IMG/VR virus record: IMGVR_UViG_3300009183_000107
Span: 1-58,839 of that record
Origin: a virus
Length of the DNA: 58,839 nucleotides
Direction: 5' to 3' (one strand)
Part shown: positions 48,101 through 57,178 of the stretch, piece after piece
How the letters are laid out: each line of letters starts with the position of its first letter
Numbering within the stretch: the first letter of the stretch is position 1
Notes under the pieces: model-generated
What the model was told of the DNA's origin: nothing
The model's database searches: none
The model's input: the letters and a program-made list of their open reading frames with translations, nothing else
Position numbers and translations under genes: made by a program

Positions 48101-50205
48101 TTGCTGGTCTATCAAAGAATTTTGTTGAAGCACAAATTGATGCCAACAACGCAACAGTTGACCTACGCGACAGCCTTAAAGAATCTGGAGGAACGGTTGG
48201 CTTTTCTGGAAAGCAGGGCAAAGCATACGAAGACTTAATTAAGTTTACTGAAGAGTCAATGAATGTAGCCAACATAATTATGGCGAGTGGTGATGAAAAT
48301 GCTCCGCAAAAAGCAGCGGAGTACATGACTAAGCAGTACACACAAGCAATAGATGCACTTACCAAAAATGGAAAAGTGACAAAAGAAGAGGCAATGAAAC
48401 AACTTGCTGACATTGGTTTTAAGCCAAATGACATTGCAAGAACATGGACTGGAAACCAGACTGACCCACTTGCAACTCTCGGTCTTCCAACACAAGAAGC
48501 AATGCCAGAAACTGCAGCGGCAATTGTTGAAGGATTTAAGGCTGGATTGCTGAATAATACAACTGGAGACAAAACTGGCGTATCTGAATTTAATCAGAAG
48601 TTGCTTGGTGATTTCCTTGATGACTGGAAAATTGCTTCTCCTTCAAGGGTTGCCCGCGATGAAATAGGTTTGCCAATTGCTCAAGGAATCATTGAGGGAA
48701 TGATTGCTGGTGCAACATCTGACGAAGCGAAGAAAGTAACTGATGCAATCACAAAGCGTATGGAGCGAGACCTGGAGATTGGCTCACCATCTGCTCTTAT
48801 CGCAAGAATGATTGGCGAACCCGCTGGCGAAGGATTTGTACAAGGATTTTCTGAAAAAGTATCCTCTATGTCTGTATTTGAGGGAGCATGGACACCAATC
48901 GCGGAGCCAATTCTAACTGGCGCAGAGAATACTGGTAAAGCCGCTGCAAAGCGATATGCAGATGCGCTAAAGGGCGGATTAACTGCTGCAAAAATCACTT
49001 CTGTATTGAAACAAATCTCAGACAAGAAAACACCTTATAAAGACTTTCTAAATGCAGTTGTCGGTAATATCCAAGATGCTTTGGGAACCGTTGGCGGCTA
49101 TATCGATGCTCAGTTAAATCTAAGTAAGGCTGTTCTCGAAACGCAGAAACTTGCATATTCACAGAAATTGCTTGATGGAGAGTTGGCCAAGTCACAGCGT
49201 GAAAAAGAGCGCAATGTAAGAAAGTTTGGTGGCTCTGGCGGAACATCAGTAACTGACTACGAAATCTCAAAGATTGAGGAATTGCAGAAGGCTTTCGAGC
49301 AGGCTTCACGGAACTACTCCATGCGTCGCGGAACTCTTACTGATGTAATGGATGCAGAAGATGCCCTAAACGAGGCGCGAGCAGCAGCATCAGAGGCAAG
49401 TAGCGAAGTAATTGACTCAGAAAATGCTGTACTTGATGCACGGAACAATCTAGCAAACAAAGACCTTGAAGCAGCAAAGGCGATTTATGATGTAACAGAT
49501 GCACAGCAGGCAATGACTGATGCTGCAATCCAACTAAAAATCAATATGAGTGATGCGGTTGAGTATTTTAATAATTTTGCAAACCAAGCACTGCCTAATT
49601 TGGGCATTTCATTTGCAAATCTCGGAATAAGTTTAAACGAATTGAATAAGTCTGCTGGCGGGTATGGCTCAATCGTTTCATCTGCAATCCCTGGAGCAAC
49701 CGCAGAGAATGAGTCTGTTTCATTTAGCCCAGTAGTGGATACACCAACAAATACTGGCGGAACTGGCGGAACTGGATTTGGTTGGAACCCAGAAACTGGG
49801 AGGCCGTATGCGAACTTTATCGCAGCAGCAAAAGCGCTTCATCCAAACTTCTTTAAAACATATAAAGGTTCAACACCGAATATTGCGGCAAAAGAAGCAT
49901 TTCCAAAACTCTATGAAGAGTATAAAAAACTTAATCTGACCATGCTTGCAGAAGGTGGGTTGGTGACTCGTCCAACCCTTTCGATGGTAGGTGAGTCAGG
50001 ACCAGAATTGGTAATTCCACTCAGTAAATTAGATACGACTACTGCTCTTGAGCGATACACAAATGTGAAGCCAAGCAAGTCAGACTCTAACTCTTCTAGT
50101 AATCAGGTCTTCAATATCACAGTTAATAACCCAGTTCCAGAAACTGCTTCAGATTCAATTTCTCGACGAATGAAGTCACTATCTAATGCTGGATTGTTTG
50201 GATAG
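45181..50205 (+). CDS. Tail tape measure protein
   Basis: A 1674-aa tape measure, the longest tail gene, which sets tail length. The N-terminus (GGLPPINVRIAISTTGAAAA, then MAQIRGLVGISAQQVKVYKDE) is of the phage-minor-tail type. Hydrophobic segments near residues 405-440 (LAKGALMAIAAFTIFTR) and 560-590 (MATLPMIVGIAALAYTLATS) could enter the membrane at DNA ejection. Long charged helical parts follow. The C-terminus has the common closing motif GGLVTRPTLSMVGESGPELV. No ribosome site precedes the ATG, and a TATACT (45132-45137) lies upstream. Confidence 0.92.
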   Translation: MSNAGGGLPPINVRIAISTTGAAAARSAVSSVGAGATGMARSVAASTVPIRMMGDAMRQTASLVKYAVIGELVNAGKQAIQMSRQFEVSMAQIRGLVGISAQQVKVYKDEILALGAASSKGPVELADALYFITSAGIKGQRALEVLRESAESAAAGLGETKVVADALTSILNAYGNGTYSAAKANDILVATVREGKAEADQFAPALGKVLPIAAAFGASFEDVSAGVAALTRGGASAGTSAIYLRQVLSQLLKPSKAAAETMHAAGTSAEELRDKIQKDGLLNALSYLNTKLGGTDTQVASEGLTKVFGNVRALTAVFSLLGPNLESNRQIFENLNNATGDADLAFQAYTKTADYKFKKAAAESQAALIRLGDAIMPTVTGLMAMGGAIARVAETLLRFATASGFFNKLAKGALMAIAAFTIFTRASLFLFTRVSSLVRLFGHAQIVTRGLTMGVRGHNAAMQQAGMAATMNANAYKILGMSTTQQTALETELAVATAGGTLITDEETMAILRNHVTKARGAAITQMMIGKTTGQTFANEAEALSWIEKQFAVESFGKSLMATLPMIVGIAALAYTLATSFGLIGSGFGGGMEAPRQSLEDINSLLETTATYAATGINIAVTLDSKDAGKTAEELSKETIDAVDKALYGAKDAIKNIQSGTTDQKVNLAAAILGTMDFADEDAKAKFAEKLTGVFNIGIGESANILKKQGEDYGKDATGLFAAGLAIAGAQRQQKKFQKDLLPDFGTAGTAAKDAGTDSGLEFATEYIKQLTDAGKDKEVANFSQKIGKNISAQFNRTSDVMGFASSIGMLAEPFKQLGAAAQNSTLGVIATKAIFEQLNSAAGDTGVKFDIVEGGFAKILTQASNTDALAAMFGPLNLGAQENAQLVHDVQQEMLRLKDASPTEQMQGFSKVLLENEVALGANEAALYAVQNAGYDVMTEFENGLNPAIQDQVDAFDAATAAIKNYEKGQEAVAGLSKNFVEAQIDANNATVDLRDSLKESGGTVGFSGKQGKAYEDLIKFTEESMNVANIIMASGDENAPQKAAEYMTKQYTQAIDALTKNGKVTKEEAMKQLADIGFKPNDIARTWTGNQTDPLATLGLPTQEAMPETAAAIVEGFKAGLLNNTTGDKTGVSEFNQKLLGDFLDDWKIASPSRVARDEIGLPIAQGIIEGMIAGATSDEAKKVTDAITKRMERDLEIGSPSALIARMIGEPAGEGFVQGFSEKVSSMSVFEGAWTPIAEPILTGAENTGKAAAKRYADALKGGLTAAKITSVLKQISDKKTPYKDFLNAVVGNIQDALGTVGGYIDAQLNLSKAVLETQKLAYSQKLLDGELAKSQREKERNVRKFGGSGGTSVTDYEISKIEELQKAFEQASRNYSMRRGTLTDVMDAEDALNEARAAASEASSEVIDSENAVLDARNNLANKDLEAAKAIYDVTDAQQAMTDAAIQLKINMSDAVEYFNNFANQALPNLGISFANLGISLNELNKSAGGYGSIVSSAIPGATAENESVSFSPVVDTPTNTGGTGGTGFGWNPETGRPYANFIAAAKALHPNFFKTYKGSTPNIAAKEAFPKLYEEYKKLNLTMLAEGGLVTRPTLSMVGESGPELVIPLSKLDTTTALERYTNVKPSKSDSNSSSNQVFNITVNNPVPETASDSISRRMKSLSNAGLFG

Positions 50206-50214
50206 GATTAAGAC

Positions 50215-51111
50215 ATGGCAAATATTCTTAATTTCAAAGAATGGTATACAGTTGACGGCGTCGACTTCGCCACCCCTGGATACTGGATTGCTAATGTTGA
50301 TAAAGGACATGCTGGTCGTAAGGGAAACAATATTGATGTTCCTTCAATACATGGTTCTGCTTGGCGTCAGAAGCGTTTAACAACACGAAATGAGTCCTGG
50401 AATATCGTCATAACTGACGCTGACCCAACAACTGGTGCAATTGCTTCAACAATTGATGCTCGTCGCTCACAGTTCAACGCAAACTACGACACCGTTATGT
50501 CGGCTCTCAATAAGTTGGCTTCACAATTAACAATCTTGCATAATCGTGTGAATACATCAAATTCATCACTTACTGACATACGAGTAGCATATGGAGAAAT
50601 TACAAATAACTTTTCTATCTCTGACCATCGTGAACTTCTGTACGCAGAATTCACCGTAGATGTTGAGTTCACTGACCCACGCTGGTACGACGCATCTGTT
50701 TATACACCAGCATTATCCGCTTCGATTACGACTGCAGTATCTTCTGCTTCAATATCAAATTCTGCATCTGTAATTGGAACTGCTCCAGTCACATACATGA
50801 CGATTACATTCACTCCAGCATCTGGTCAGACATTAGTGAATCCACGATTGACAAATTCAACCTATACATCCTCTCAATCCGTGATTGGATATACAGGAAC
50901 AATTTCTTCTGGAACAAGCATTGTAATTAATACCGATGCACTGACGATAAAGACTGGTACTGGGACAAATGTATCTGCGTCTCTTTATAGGACTGGCTCA
51001 GTGCAGGACTGGATGGTTCTACACCCAACAACAAATACCCTAACATTTAGTGTTGATGGGACATCAAGTAGAGGAAGTTGTACTATTTCATATCAAAGGG
51101 CATATATCTAA
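50215..51111 (+). CDS. Distal tail protein (Dit-like)
   Basis: A 298-aa protein, 9 bases after the tape measure. The first 170 residues have the Dit N-terminal pattern: ILNFKEWYTVDGVDFATPGYW at the start, RKGNNIDVPSIHGSAWRQKR, and AYGEITNNFSISDHRELLYAE, with VDVEFTDPRWYD. The remainder is Ser/Thr-rich beta (TYMTITFTPASGQTLVN, WMVLHPTTNTLTFSVDG) and forms a galectin-like end in the family. It would form a ring at the tail tip beneath the tube. Confidence 0.75.
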   Translation: MANILNFKEWYTVDGVDFATPGYWIANVDKGHAGRKGNNIDVPSIHGSAWRQKRLTTRNESWNIVITDADPTTGAIASTIDARRSQFNANYDTVMSALNKLASQLTILHNRVNTSNSSLTDIRVAYGEITNNFSISDHRELLYAEFTVDVEFTDPRWYDASVYTPALSASITTAVSSASISNSASVIGTAPVTYMTITFTPASGQTLVNPRLTNSTYTSSQSVIGYTGTISSGTSIVINTDALTIKTGTGTNVSASLYRTGSVQDWMVLHPTTNTLTFSVDGTSSRGSCTISYQRAYI

Positions 51112-54100
51112 ATGCAAGTAGTTAATTCAATTTGGGATATTCGCGTCGTCTCGGCGATGAATGCTGCGAGCGTTGTTACCTATGTACCGCGCTGGACATC
51201 AATTGAGTTTTCTGATGCGCTAAATGACTTCGGCTCTGGAAAGATGGTCCATGACTTCAAGGACCCATTCTTCTCAGACTTTGAAGTGCAGACTGGGTAT
51301 TCTCTTCTTACTGGACCTTACGCCCTGCAAATCCTTCGCAACTCAACACCAGTATTTACATTCTTTATTGAAGATGTCCAACTGGAGCGTCTACCAGACG
51401 GAGAAACCGTAACCCTTTCTGGAAAGGGCATTGGTTCTGCTCTTGACTGGGCTGTTGTATTACCAGAAGGATTTACTGGTTCAACACGAGTTGGCGCAAC
51501 AACGAGCACACGACCAAGATTCTTTGACCGATTGTTCCCTGGATATGTAGAAGTAGTTCGCTGTGCAACAACTGCAAATATTGCTGGAACATACTCAAGT
51601 GGACAATTCACTGGATTTCCAGGAGTTGGCGCAAAATTAGTATCTACAACCAATCAATCAATTAACTCTGTTGGGATTGATGGATTAACAGATTTAGTTG
51701 TTGGCGATACGGTCCTTCTGAAGAATCAGACCAACGCAGCACAAAATGGAATTTACTGGGTGAGTGTTGTTGGCTCAAGTTCAATAGCGTGGCAACTGCA
51801 GAGAACTGCAACATCTGACGGCTCACCTGTAACCGACTTTACGGTTGGAAACAATGTATTTGTTCAGGAAGGAGCGACAAACGGTTATAAGGCTTTCTAC
51901 TTAAGTTCAAATAGCGGACTTACACTTTCATCACAAGTTGGAACATACAATCTTTCCTACACCCAGCAGACATCTGGGACATTTACTGGTCTGAGTGCTT
52001 TTTATCTTCTTTTCAAAGAAGCAGCGACTGGGTACGAGTACTCTTCGGCAGAGGCAACATTTGGGAATGTAATTTCCGATTCTGGTCGTGGTGGTCCACA
52101 ATTTGCAGTTAGTTGGCCAATTTATCTTGACTCTGTAATTAATTCGAACCTTGGAAAACTCGACTCAAAGGGTCAGACAGTTCAAGACGGTGGAGTATTT
52201 AGTATTCCTGCTGGAAAGAAAATGAGCGAAGTTCTTAAGCAGGTTACAGACCAGACTGGTCTTTCGTGGCATTTTGATGCAAGCGGTTCAGTAAGTTTTG
52301 CTATAACTCCTTTCTCGCGAAACGGAGTCGTTAACTCTGTGCCATTTGGTGTGGATAGAACATCTGGCTCAAGCGCACTTCTATTTACGCTTCCAAGTCT
52401 TCAGGAGTCAGAGACAAAGACATCCTCTACTGATAGAAGGACAGTTGCTTACGGCTCTGATGGTAGAGGTCTAGACAGGCTTGTTTCTACGAATCAAACG
52501 ATTTATGGAGTACGAGAGTCATACTTTGAAAATACATCAAGCGATGCACCAGCAGTAGCAAACATTACTGGAAGTGCCATGCGTCGAATCGACGGTGGAA
52601 GACTTTCACAGACTGCAAAATTTCCAGAACGAACTGGGCAGGTTGCATGGAGTGATTTCTTTGTCGGAGATAAGATTCTTCTTGAAACACAACCTGGTCT
52701 TTACTCAAGCCAGATTATTTCAGCAATTGCAGCAAGCATTACTGGAGCCAACGAACAGACAATTGAAGTTACCTTTGGCGAGGTTTTCCCAGATATTGCA
52801 ACCGACCTGACAGCACAGTCTGGTTTTGGTTCCCTCAACGCTCCTATTCTTGCTTCTTTTTCTGGCACACCACCAAATGTAAGCCTTCCCGCGCCAGAAA
52901 TAACTTCTGCAACAACATCTGTAGTTGGAATGAGCAACCGAGTAACCGTAAGTTGGGATAATACAAATTCTGGTCGTGTAAGTCAGTATGAAATAGCAGT
53001 ATTTCGTGAAGGAACCACGAAAACCGCTACATCTTTAACTCGCGCTGGAAATATTGCCGCTATAACATTCCCTAGCGCGCACGGTCTTTCAAACGGAAAA
53101 TTCATAAATATCTATTCCGATGAAGGTTTCAATGGATTTAATATCCCAGTTCTTAGTAGTTCCTCAAGCGTCATTTATTATGCAAATCAAGGACCAGACG
53201 ATACTGCTACTGGCCCAACAACAGTCAAAGAGGTACTTGAGTACTCGACAGTAATGGCTGATGGGGCCGCTAATACTGCAACTATAGAGAACCTTTCCTC
53301 ACCGCAGTCAACATACTCTTATTGCGTAACACCATGCAATGAGTATGGAATTCAGGGCGAAACGAGTGCGCTCAGCACATTCTCCTCCTCCAATGAACCA
53401 TACCAATTAGTTGCTTCTGCTGTTCAATCTTCAACATATGTGCAAAATGTTTCTGGTTGGAAAATTTCAGCAAACGGAACTGCGGAGTTCAACTCCATCA
53501 CACTTCCAAGTTCTAGTGCAGCATTGGATATTGGCGGAGACGACGACACATCATTTCATGTTGATGCAACTGGAAATATGTGGCTTGGCGCAACTATTGC
53601 AAATAAGGCAACTGCACCATTTAGGGTGAGCAGCACTGGAGCAATGACGGCAACTAGCGGAACATTCAGCGGAGCAATAACTGGTTCCACAATTGATATT
53701 GGAAGTGGCGCAAACTCATTTCATGTTGACATTAACGGAAACATGTGGTCTGGTGCTGCGGCATATGCATCTGCTCCATTTAGGGTTTCAAATGCTGGTG
53801 TAATTGTTGCCTTGTCTGGAACAATTGGTGGGTCAATGACCCTTAGTTCATCTGGGACACTTACCACTGGTGCTGGTCTTGGTGCCACGACACTTGGGTA
53901 CAATTCTTCTTACTCTGGTGGTCGGTCGGGCTTATTTTCTGTTTCCAGTGCATCTGAATATGGTTCATACACATACGGTGATGCAACAATTCAGTCTTCA
54001 AGCAATAGATTTACCACCATGAATAGCCTTGGTTCTAGAACAACTTTGGGTCAATTTGATTTTTTTACTAATCTTCAAAGTACTACATATCAAATTGGAT

Positions 54101-54522
54101 TTAATGTTCGCGAAAGCGGGAACAGAATTTATGCATGTGCCAATGACAGCGCTACATACCTTACATACTGGATTTCTGGTGGATATACTCCCAATGTCGC
54201 TTCTGATAGAAGATTGAAGAATAATTTAAGAAGTGTTTCTAAAGAATCATTAGATAAATTTTATTCAATTAATGTACACGAGTGGGATTGGAACGAAAAT
54301 GCAGATTCAGTACCAAGTTTACAGTATTGGAAAGATAGCCCAACATCAGTTGGAATCATTGCAGATGAAATAAAGGAAATTTACCCATATCTTGTTGATG
54401 ATGAAATGCCAGAAACTAGGTATGCCTCTGTTGCATATGGTTCACTGAACCCACAAATGCTTTGCGCAATTTTAGATTTGAATGCACGGATTAAAGAACT
54501 TGAGGCTAGACTAGGCGCATGA
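51112..54522 (+). CDS. Tail hub / fibre protein with S74 intramolecular chaperone
   Basis: A 1136-aa multi-domain protein. The first 370 residues look like a ReqiPepy6 gp37-type minor tail protein (WDIRVVSAMNAASVVTYV, FFIEDVQLERLPDGETVTLS) with an inserted KNQ-type module (GDTVLLKNQTNAAQNGIYW, about 180-290). Then come FN3-like segments (RVTVSWDNTNSGRVSQYEIA), fibre repeats with SFHVDATGNMWLGATIA, and a C-terminal peptidase S74 chaperone: VASDRRLKNNLRSVSKES, with Ser and Lys five apart as in the known catalytic dyad, and GIIADEIKEIYPYLV. The chaperone trims itself after trimerisation. The gene follows Dit and overlaps the next start by ATGA. Confidence 0.85.
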   Translation: MQVVNSIWDIRVVSAMNAASVVTYVPRWTSIEFSDALNDFGSGKMVHDFKDPFFSDFEVQTGYSLLTGPYALQILRNSTPVFTFFIEDVQLERLPDGETVTLSGKGIGSALDWAVVLPEGFTGSTRVGATTSTRPRFFDRLFPGYVEVVRCATTANIAGTYSSGQFTGFPGVGAKLVSTTNQSINSVGIDGLTDLVVGDTVLLKNQTNAAQNGIYWVSVVGSSSIAWQLQRTATSDGSPVTDFTVGNNVFVQEGATNGYKAFYLSSNSGLTLSSQVGTYNLSYTQQTSGTFTGLSAFYLLFKEAATGYEYSSAEATFGNVISDSGRGGPQFAVSWPIYLDSVINSNLGKLDSKGQTVQDGGVFSIPAGKKMSEVLKQVTDQTGLSWHFDASGSVSFAITPFSRNGVVNSVPFGVDRTSGSSALLFTLPSLQESETKTSSTDRRTVAYGSDGRGLDRLVSTNQTIYGVRESYFENTSSDAPAVANITGSAMRRIDGGRLSQTAKFPERTGQVAWSDFFVGDKILLETQPGLYSSQIISAIAASITGANEQTIEVTFGEVFPDIATDLTAQSGFGSLNAPILASFSGTPPNVSLPAPEITSATTSVVGMSNRVTVSWDNTNSGRVSQYEIAVFREGTTKTATSLTRAGNIAAITFPSAHGLSNGKFINIYSDEGFNGFNIPVLSSSSSVIYYANQGPDDTATGPTTVKEVLEYSTVMADGAANTATIENLSSPQSTYSYCVTPCNEYGIQGETSALSTFSSSNEPYQLVASAVQSSTYVQNVSGWKISANGTAEFNSITLPSSSAALDIGGDDDTSFHVDATGNMWLGATIANKATAPFRVSSTGAMTATSGTFSGAITGSTIDIGSGANSFHVDINGNMWSGAAAYASAPFRVSNAGVIVALSGTIGGSMTLSSSGTLTTGAGLGATTLGYNSSYSGGRSGLFSVSSASEYGSYTYGDATIQSSSNRFTTMNSLGSRTTLGQFDFFTNLQSTTYQIGFNVRESGNRIYACANDSATYLTYWISGGYTPNVASDRRLKNNLRSVSKESLDKFYSINVHEWDWNENADSVPSLQYWKDSPTSVGIIADEIKEIYPYLVDDEMPETRYASVAYGSLNPQMLCAILDLNARIKELEARLGA

Positions 54523-54668
54523 GCGATAATCAAACCACACAACCAGATATCGGCGAAGTAATTAACGACCTCTCAGTGCAGGTCGCTACTCTTTCTCGCG
54601 ATTTGGCGATTCAAAGGTCTATCATTAACCAACTTAATAAGAAGATTGTTGAACTAGAAACAAAATAG
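54519..54668 (+). CDS. Short coiled-coil protein
   Basis: A 49-aa frame whose ATG overlaps the S74 protein stop. It is almost a single amphipathic helix with heptads: IGEVINDLSVQVATLSRDLA, then RSIINQLNKKIVELETK. Likely a small coiled-coil tail or assembly protein. No family is recognised. It ends the tail operon. Confidence 0.6.
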   Translation: MSDNQTTQPDIGEVINDLSVQVATLSRDLAIQRSIINQLNKKIVELETK

Positions 54669-54669
54669 G

Positions 54670-54698
54670 TTGCAATCTAAATTTGGCTGATGTATAGT
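54670..54698 (+). promoter_or_regulatory. Promoter of the DNA-metabolism block
   Basis: TTGCAA (54670-54675) and TATAGT (54693-54698) are 17 bases apart. The transcript would start about 54705, leaving a 23-base leader with GAGGAGG before the ATG at 54728. Confidence 0.65.
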
Positions 54699-54727
54699 CA
54701 ACATACTTAACTAACAGAGGAGGCCGC

Positions 54728-55615
54728 ATGGCTGCTATTAATTTTGAAGACTACCTAAGCACTTCGGTGCGTTGGGCGATGTTTAAGGCTGATTGGCCAG
54801 ATGCATCAATTGAGTTCTCGGAGAGTACTCCGAGCGAGATTGGAATACCTTCTACATTCTCAAAGAAGGATGAAAAGGTTTGTGTCGCACTAGTGACACG
54901 ATATAAGGGCGATGAAAGCCCAATCGTTTCTTACAAGGCTGAATCTGATGTTCGTGGAACAAAAGACACAGACTCCTGGCATGCGCTTTGCTCAAAGGCA
55001 ATGGGGCGCGCTATGAAAAAGGCTGGATACCCAGATACCTTGACAGACCTTAAGGTTCTCATGAAGTTTCGCGAGGCAAAGACTGGAGTAAAGGTCGTGA
55101 CCGCACCACAAGTGCAAGTGGCAAATCAGGTTCTTGAGACAAAGTCAGTTATTGCTGGCGTGCAGACCGAGAACAAGGTTCCAGTAGTTGAGTCAAAAGA
55201 AAGCCCACAGAAAGAGGCAACAAAGCCACTTCTTGAAGGCTGGAAGAATGAAGGCGAATTAGAGGACGCACATCGAACATTCAAGACGATGTGTGCAGAC
55301 CTGTCGCCAGACGAACTTGAGTCACTGCGTGAGCACCATGACAAGTTGAATGGTCGCTCATGGCCCATGGAAAAAGGCGACCTCAACAACCTCATGATTG
55401 CCTTGCAAGGTATCCGTGGCGCACGAGAAGAAGCAGATGCAGACAGCATGCTTGCATCTGCTCCACTAAAAGCAGCATTTGCCCTACTTAGCGAGCACGC
55501 TCAAAAGGAAGTAATCCTTGCATTCGGTGACCCATCAAAGTGGGAAGAACAAATGCCAGAGCGTGAATATAACGCAATTATGGACCTTTTTGAGGCTGCT
55601 TCGCAAGAAGACTAA
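54728..55615 (+). CDS. Possible ssDNA-annealing-type protein (tentative)
   Basis: A 295-aa protein with a near-perfect AGAGGAGG site. The segment DSWHALCSKAMGRAMKKAG followed by YPDTLTDLKVLMKFR resembles the conserved core of phage recombination/annealing proteins, in which a catalytic-site-like ALGRAL region precedes a helix. The rest is charged and helical (LEDAHRTFKTMCADLSPDE, AQKEVILAFGDPSKWEEQ). The neighbours (HIRAN, replication protein) make a DNA role likely. The family assignment is weak. Confidence 0.45.
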   Translation: MAAINFEDYLSTSVRWAMFKADWPDASIEFSESTPSEIGIPSTFSKKDEKVCVALVTRYKGDESPIVSYKAESDVRGTKDTDSWHALCSKAMGRAMKKAGYPDTLTDLKVLMKFREAKTGVKVVTAPQVQVANQVLETKSVIAGVQTENKVPVVESKESPQKEATKPLLEGWKNEGELEDAHRTFKTMCADLSPDELESLREHHDKLNGRSWPMEKGDLNNLMIALQGIRGAREEADADSMLASAPLKAAFALLSEHAQKEVILAFGDPSKWEEQMPEREYNAIMDLFEAASQED

Positions 55616-55617
55616 CC

Positions 55618-55956
55618 ATGACACCAAACATATTCACGACCAAAGTCGTTGGAGTGTCGTTTTGTAAAAACTATCCGCAGTCAATCTTTTCTATTAGCGC
55701 CAGCGTCGCTACTGGAAAAGTCAACCTTGAACTAGAGCGGGATGTTCACAATCCACACGATTCAAATGCGATTATGGTTAAATCTCAAGGAGTATTTATT
55801 GGCTGGTTGCCGAAAGTTATTGCAACCGTTTTAGCAAAAGAAATTGACAGTGGAACAGACTGGTCGGCGGAAGTCGATTCGGTATTAGTTTCAACAGAAA
55901 ATTTAGACCAACCAGGATTAAAAATTACAGTTTGGAGAAACAATGAAAATCAATGA
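55618..55956 (+). CDS. Stand-alone HIRAN-domain protein
   Basis: A 112-aa protein that is essentially only a HIRAN domain: TKVVGVSFCKNYPQSIFSIS, then VNLELERDVHNPHDSNAIMV, GVFIGWLPKVIATVLAKEID. HIRAN domains of HLTF/RAD5-type proteins bind 3' DNA ends and damaged or branched DNA. As a separate protein in a replication/recombination operon it may recognise fork ends for partner enzymes, including the SNF2 helicase encoded at 40730. It starts 2 bases after the previous stop. Confidence 0.8.
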   Translation: MTPNIFTTKVVGVSFCKNYPQSIFSISASVATGKVNLELERDVHNPHDSNAIMVKSQGVFIGWLPKVIATVLAKEIDSGTDWSAEVDSVLVSTENLDQPGLKITVWRNNENQ

Positions 55957-56485
55957 ACAAATACAATTAGTGATGAATTCCCTTACCGATACCGCTGGTG
56001 CGACCGTCAAGAGTTTCGAAGATGGTACTAGCGAATTCAATCCAGACGATGCCTTTAATGCCCTCGTCGACATCGCCGAACTCAAGCGTCAGGCACGACA
56101 AATCGAAGACTCTATAAACGAGTTGCTTGTTGCATGGATGCGTCTTAACGGTGAAAAGGTTCGCGACTATGGGACTCATGTTGCCGAGCGAAAAATCAGT
56201 TCTACTAGAAAAAATTGGGAACATAAAACCTTGTTGGAAGCCGTTGTAAATACTTCGCTCGCCGACGAGGATAGCAGGGTAATTGACACAAATACGGGTG
56301 AGGTAATTGACCTTTTGGTTATTGCAAAGCCAATAATTGACCTTGTGGTTAAAAACATTGCCGATGCTGCAGCAATTCGTGACTGGCGAGTTACAGCACT
56401 ACGCGCTATGATTCCTGGACTCAACCCAGATGATTTCTGCGAAGTTGAGAAGACAGAAAGGGTATCCATTCGGAAGAAGTCATGA
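55943..56485 (+). CDS. Hypothetical protein of the replication block
   Basis: A 180-aa protein overlapping the HIRAN gene by 14 bases. Visible features: an FNPDDAFNALVDIAELKRQA helix, an ELLVAWMRLNGEKVRDYGTH segment, a long DAAAIRDWRVTALRAMIPGL and a basic C-terminus (TERVSIRKKS). The pattern resembles small phage proteins that attach to primase or helicase-loader complexes, but I cannot assign a family. It overlaps the next gene by ATGA. Confidence 0.5.
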   Translation: MKINEQIQLVMNSLTDTAGATVKSFEDGTSEFNPDDAFNALVDIAELKRQARQIEDSINELLVAWMRLNGEKVRDYGTHVAERKISSTRKNWEHKTLLEAVVNTSLADEDSRVIDTNTGEVIDLLVIAKPIIDLVVKNIADAAAIRDWRVTALRAMIPGLNPDDFCEVEKTERVSIRKKS

Positions 56486-57177
56486 GCGTATACTGCACCA
56501 CGAGAGTATGGAAAAAATCTAAAGCAACTGGGAATGACAAGTTAGTCCTGCTCGCAATTGCAGATAACGCATGGGAAGACGGCACTAACGCATTCCCATC
56601 AGTTGGTCATATCGCTCACAAGACTGGTCTTGATAAACGAACAGTAAAGAGAATCGTCAAGAAACTGATTGAGATTGGCGAGTTAAAAAGACAACTACGC
56701 CACAACCAAAGCAGTCTTTTTACAGTCTTGATTCAGGATGAATGGCCTGATAACCCGATGAATATTAAAATCGATGACGACGATGACGAAGATATTCAAG
56801 TTGTTGAGTCTCTTCCTGTTGCTGTAAAAAAAGCGCCCGCAAAAAAGAAAGTAAGCCCAGCAGTCAAGAAAGAACGACCAGAAGACCCAATCTGGAATGC
56901 TGTAATGGATGTTTGTGGTATTGACCAAACGACTTTGAACCAGTCCGAAAGAAGCAAATACGGCGGCTGTTGCAAGTTGCTGAAAGAGAGCCAAGCAAAC
57001 GCTGATGAGATTTACTTGCGTGCAGAACGCTACAGGAAGCGATATAAGGGACTTGTCCTGACTCCACCAGCACTGGTGAATCACTGGTCATCTCTTTCGC
57101 AAGACGATGTAACCAATGAGGCTGTACCAGCAGGTTGGGACGCAATTAAAGAAGCAAGAAAACAACGAGGAGCATAA
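56482..57177 (+). CDS. Replication-initiation-type protein with N-terminal HTH
   Basis: A 231-aa protein. Residues 1-80 form a winged-helix type unit of the replication-initiator style: TGNDKLVLLAIADNAWEDG, then AFPSVGHIAHKTGLDKRTVK and KLIEIGELKRQLRHNQ. An acidic linker with a DDDDDED run is followed by a basic stretch (AVKKAPAKKKVSPAVKK) and a C-terminal helical domain (SKYGGCCKLLKESQANADEI, LTPPALVNHW). The layout resembles replisome-organiser proteins of phages that recruit a helicase loader such as the nearby 57620 product. Confidence 0.7.
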   Translation: MSVYCTTRVWKKSKATGNDKLVLLAIADNAWEDGTNAFPSVGHIAHKTGLDKRTVKRIVKKLIEIGELKRQLRHNQSSLFTVLIQDEWPDNPMNIKIDDDDDEDIQVVESLPVAVKKAPAKKKVSPAVKKERPEDPIWNAVMDVCGIDQTTLNQSERSKYGGCCKLLKESQANADEIYLRAERYRKRYKGLVLTPPALVNHWSSLSQDDVTNEAVPAGWDAIKEARKQRGA

Positions 57178-57178
57178 A

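Noticed and set aside
48078-48572. A 164-codon reverse-strand open frame inside the tape measure gene
   Set aside because: It overlies a confident tape measure gene, and its translation is Ser/Ala-rich noise without domain pattern.
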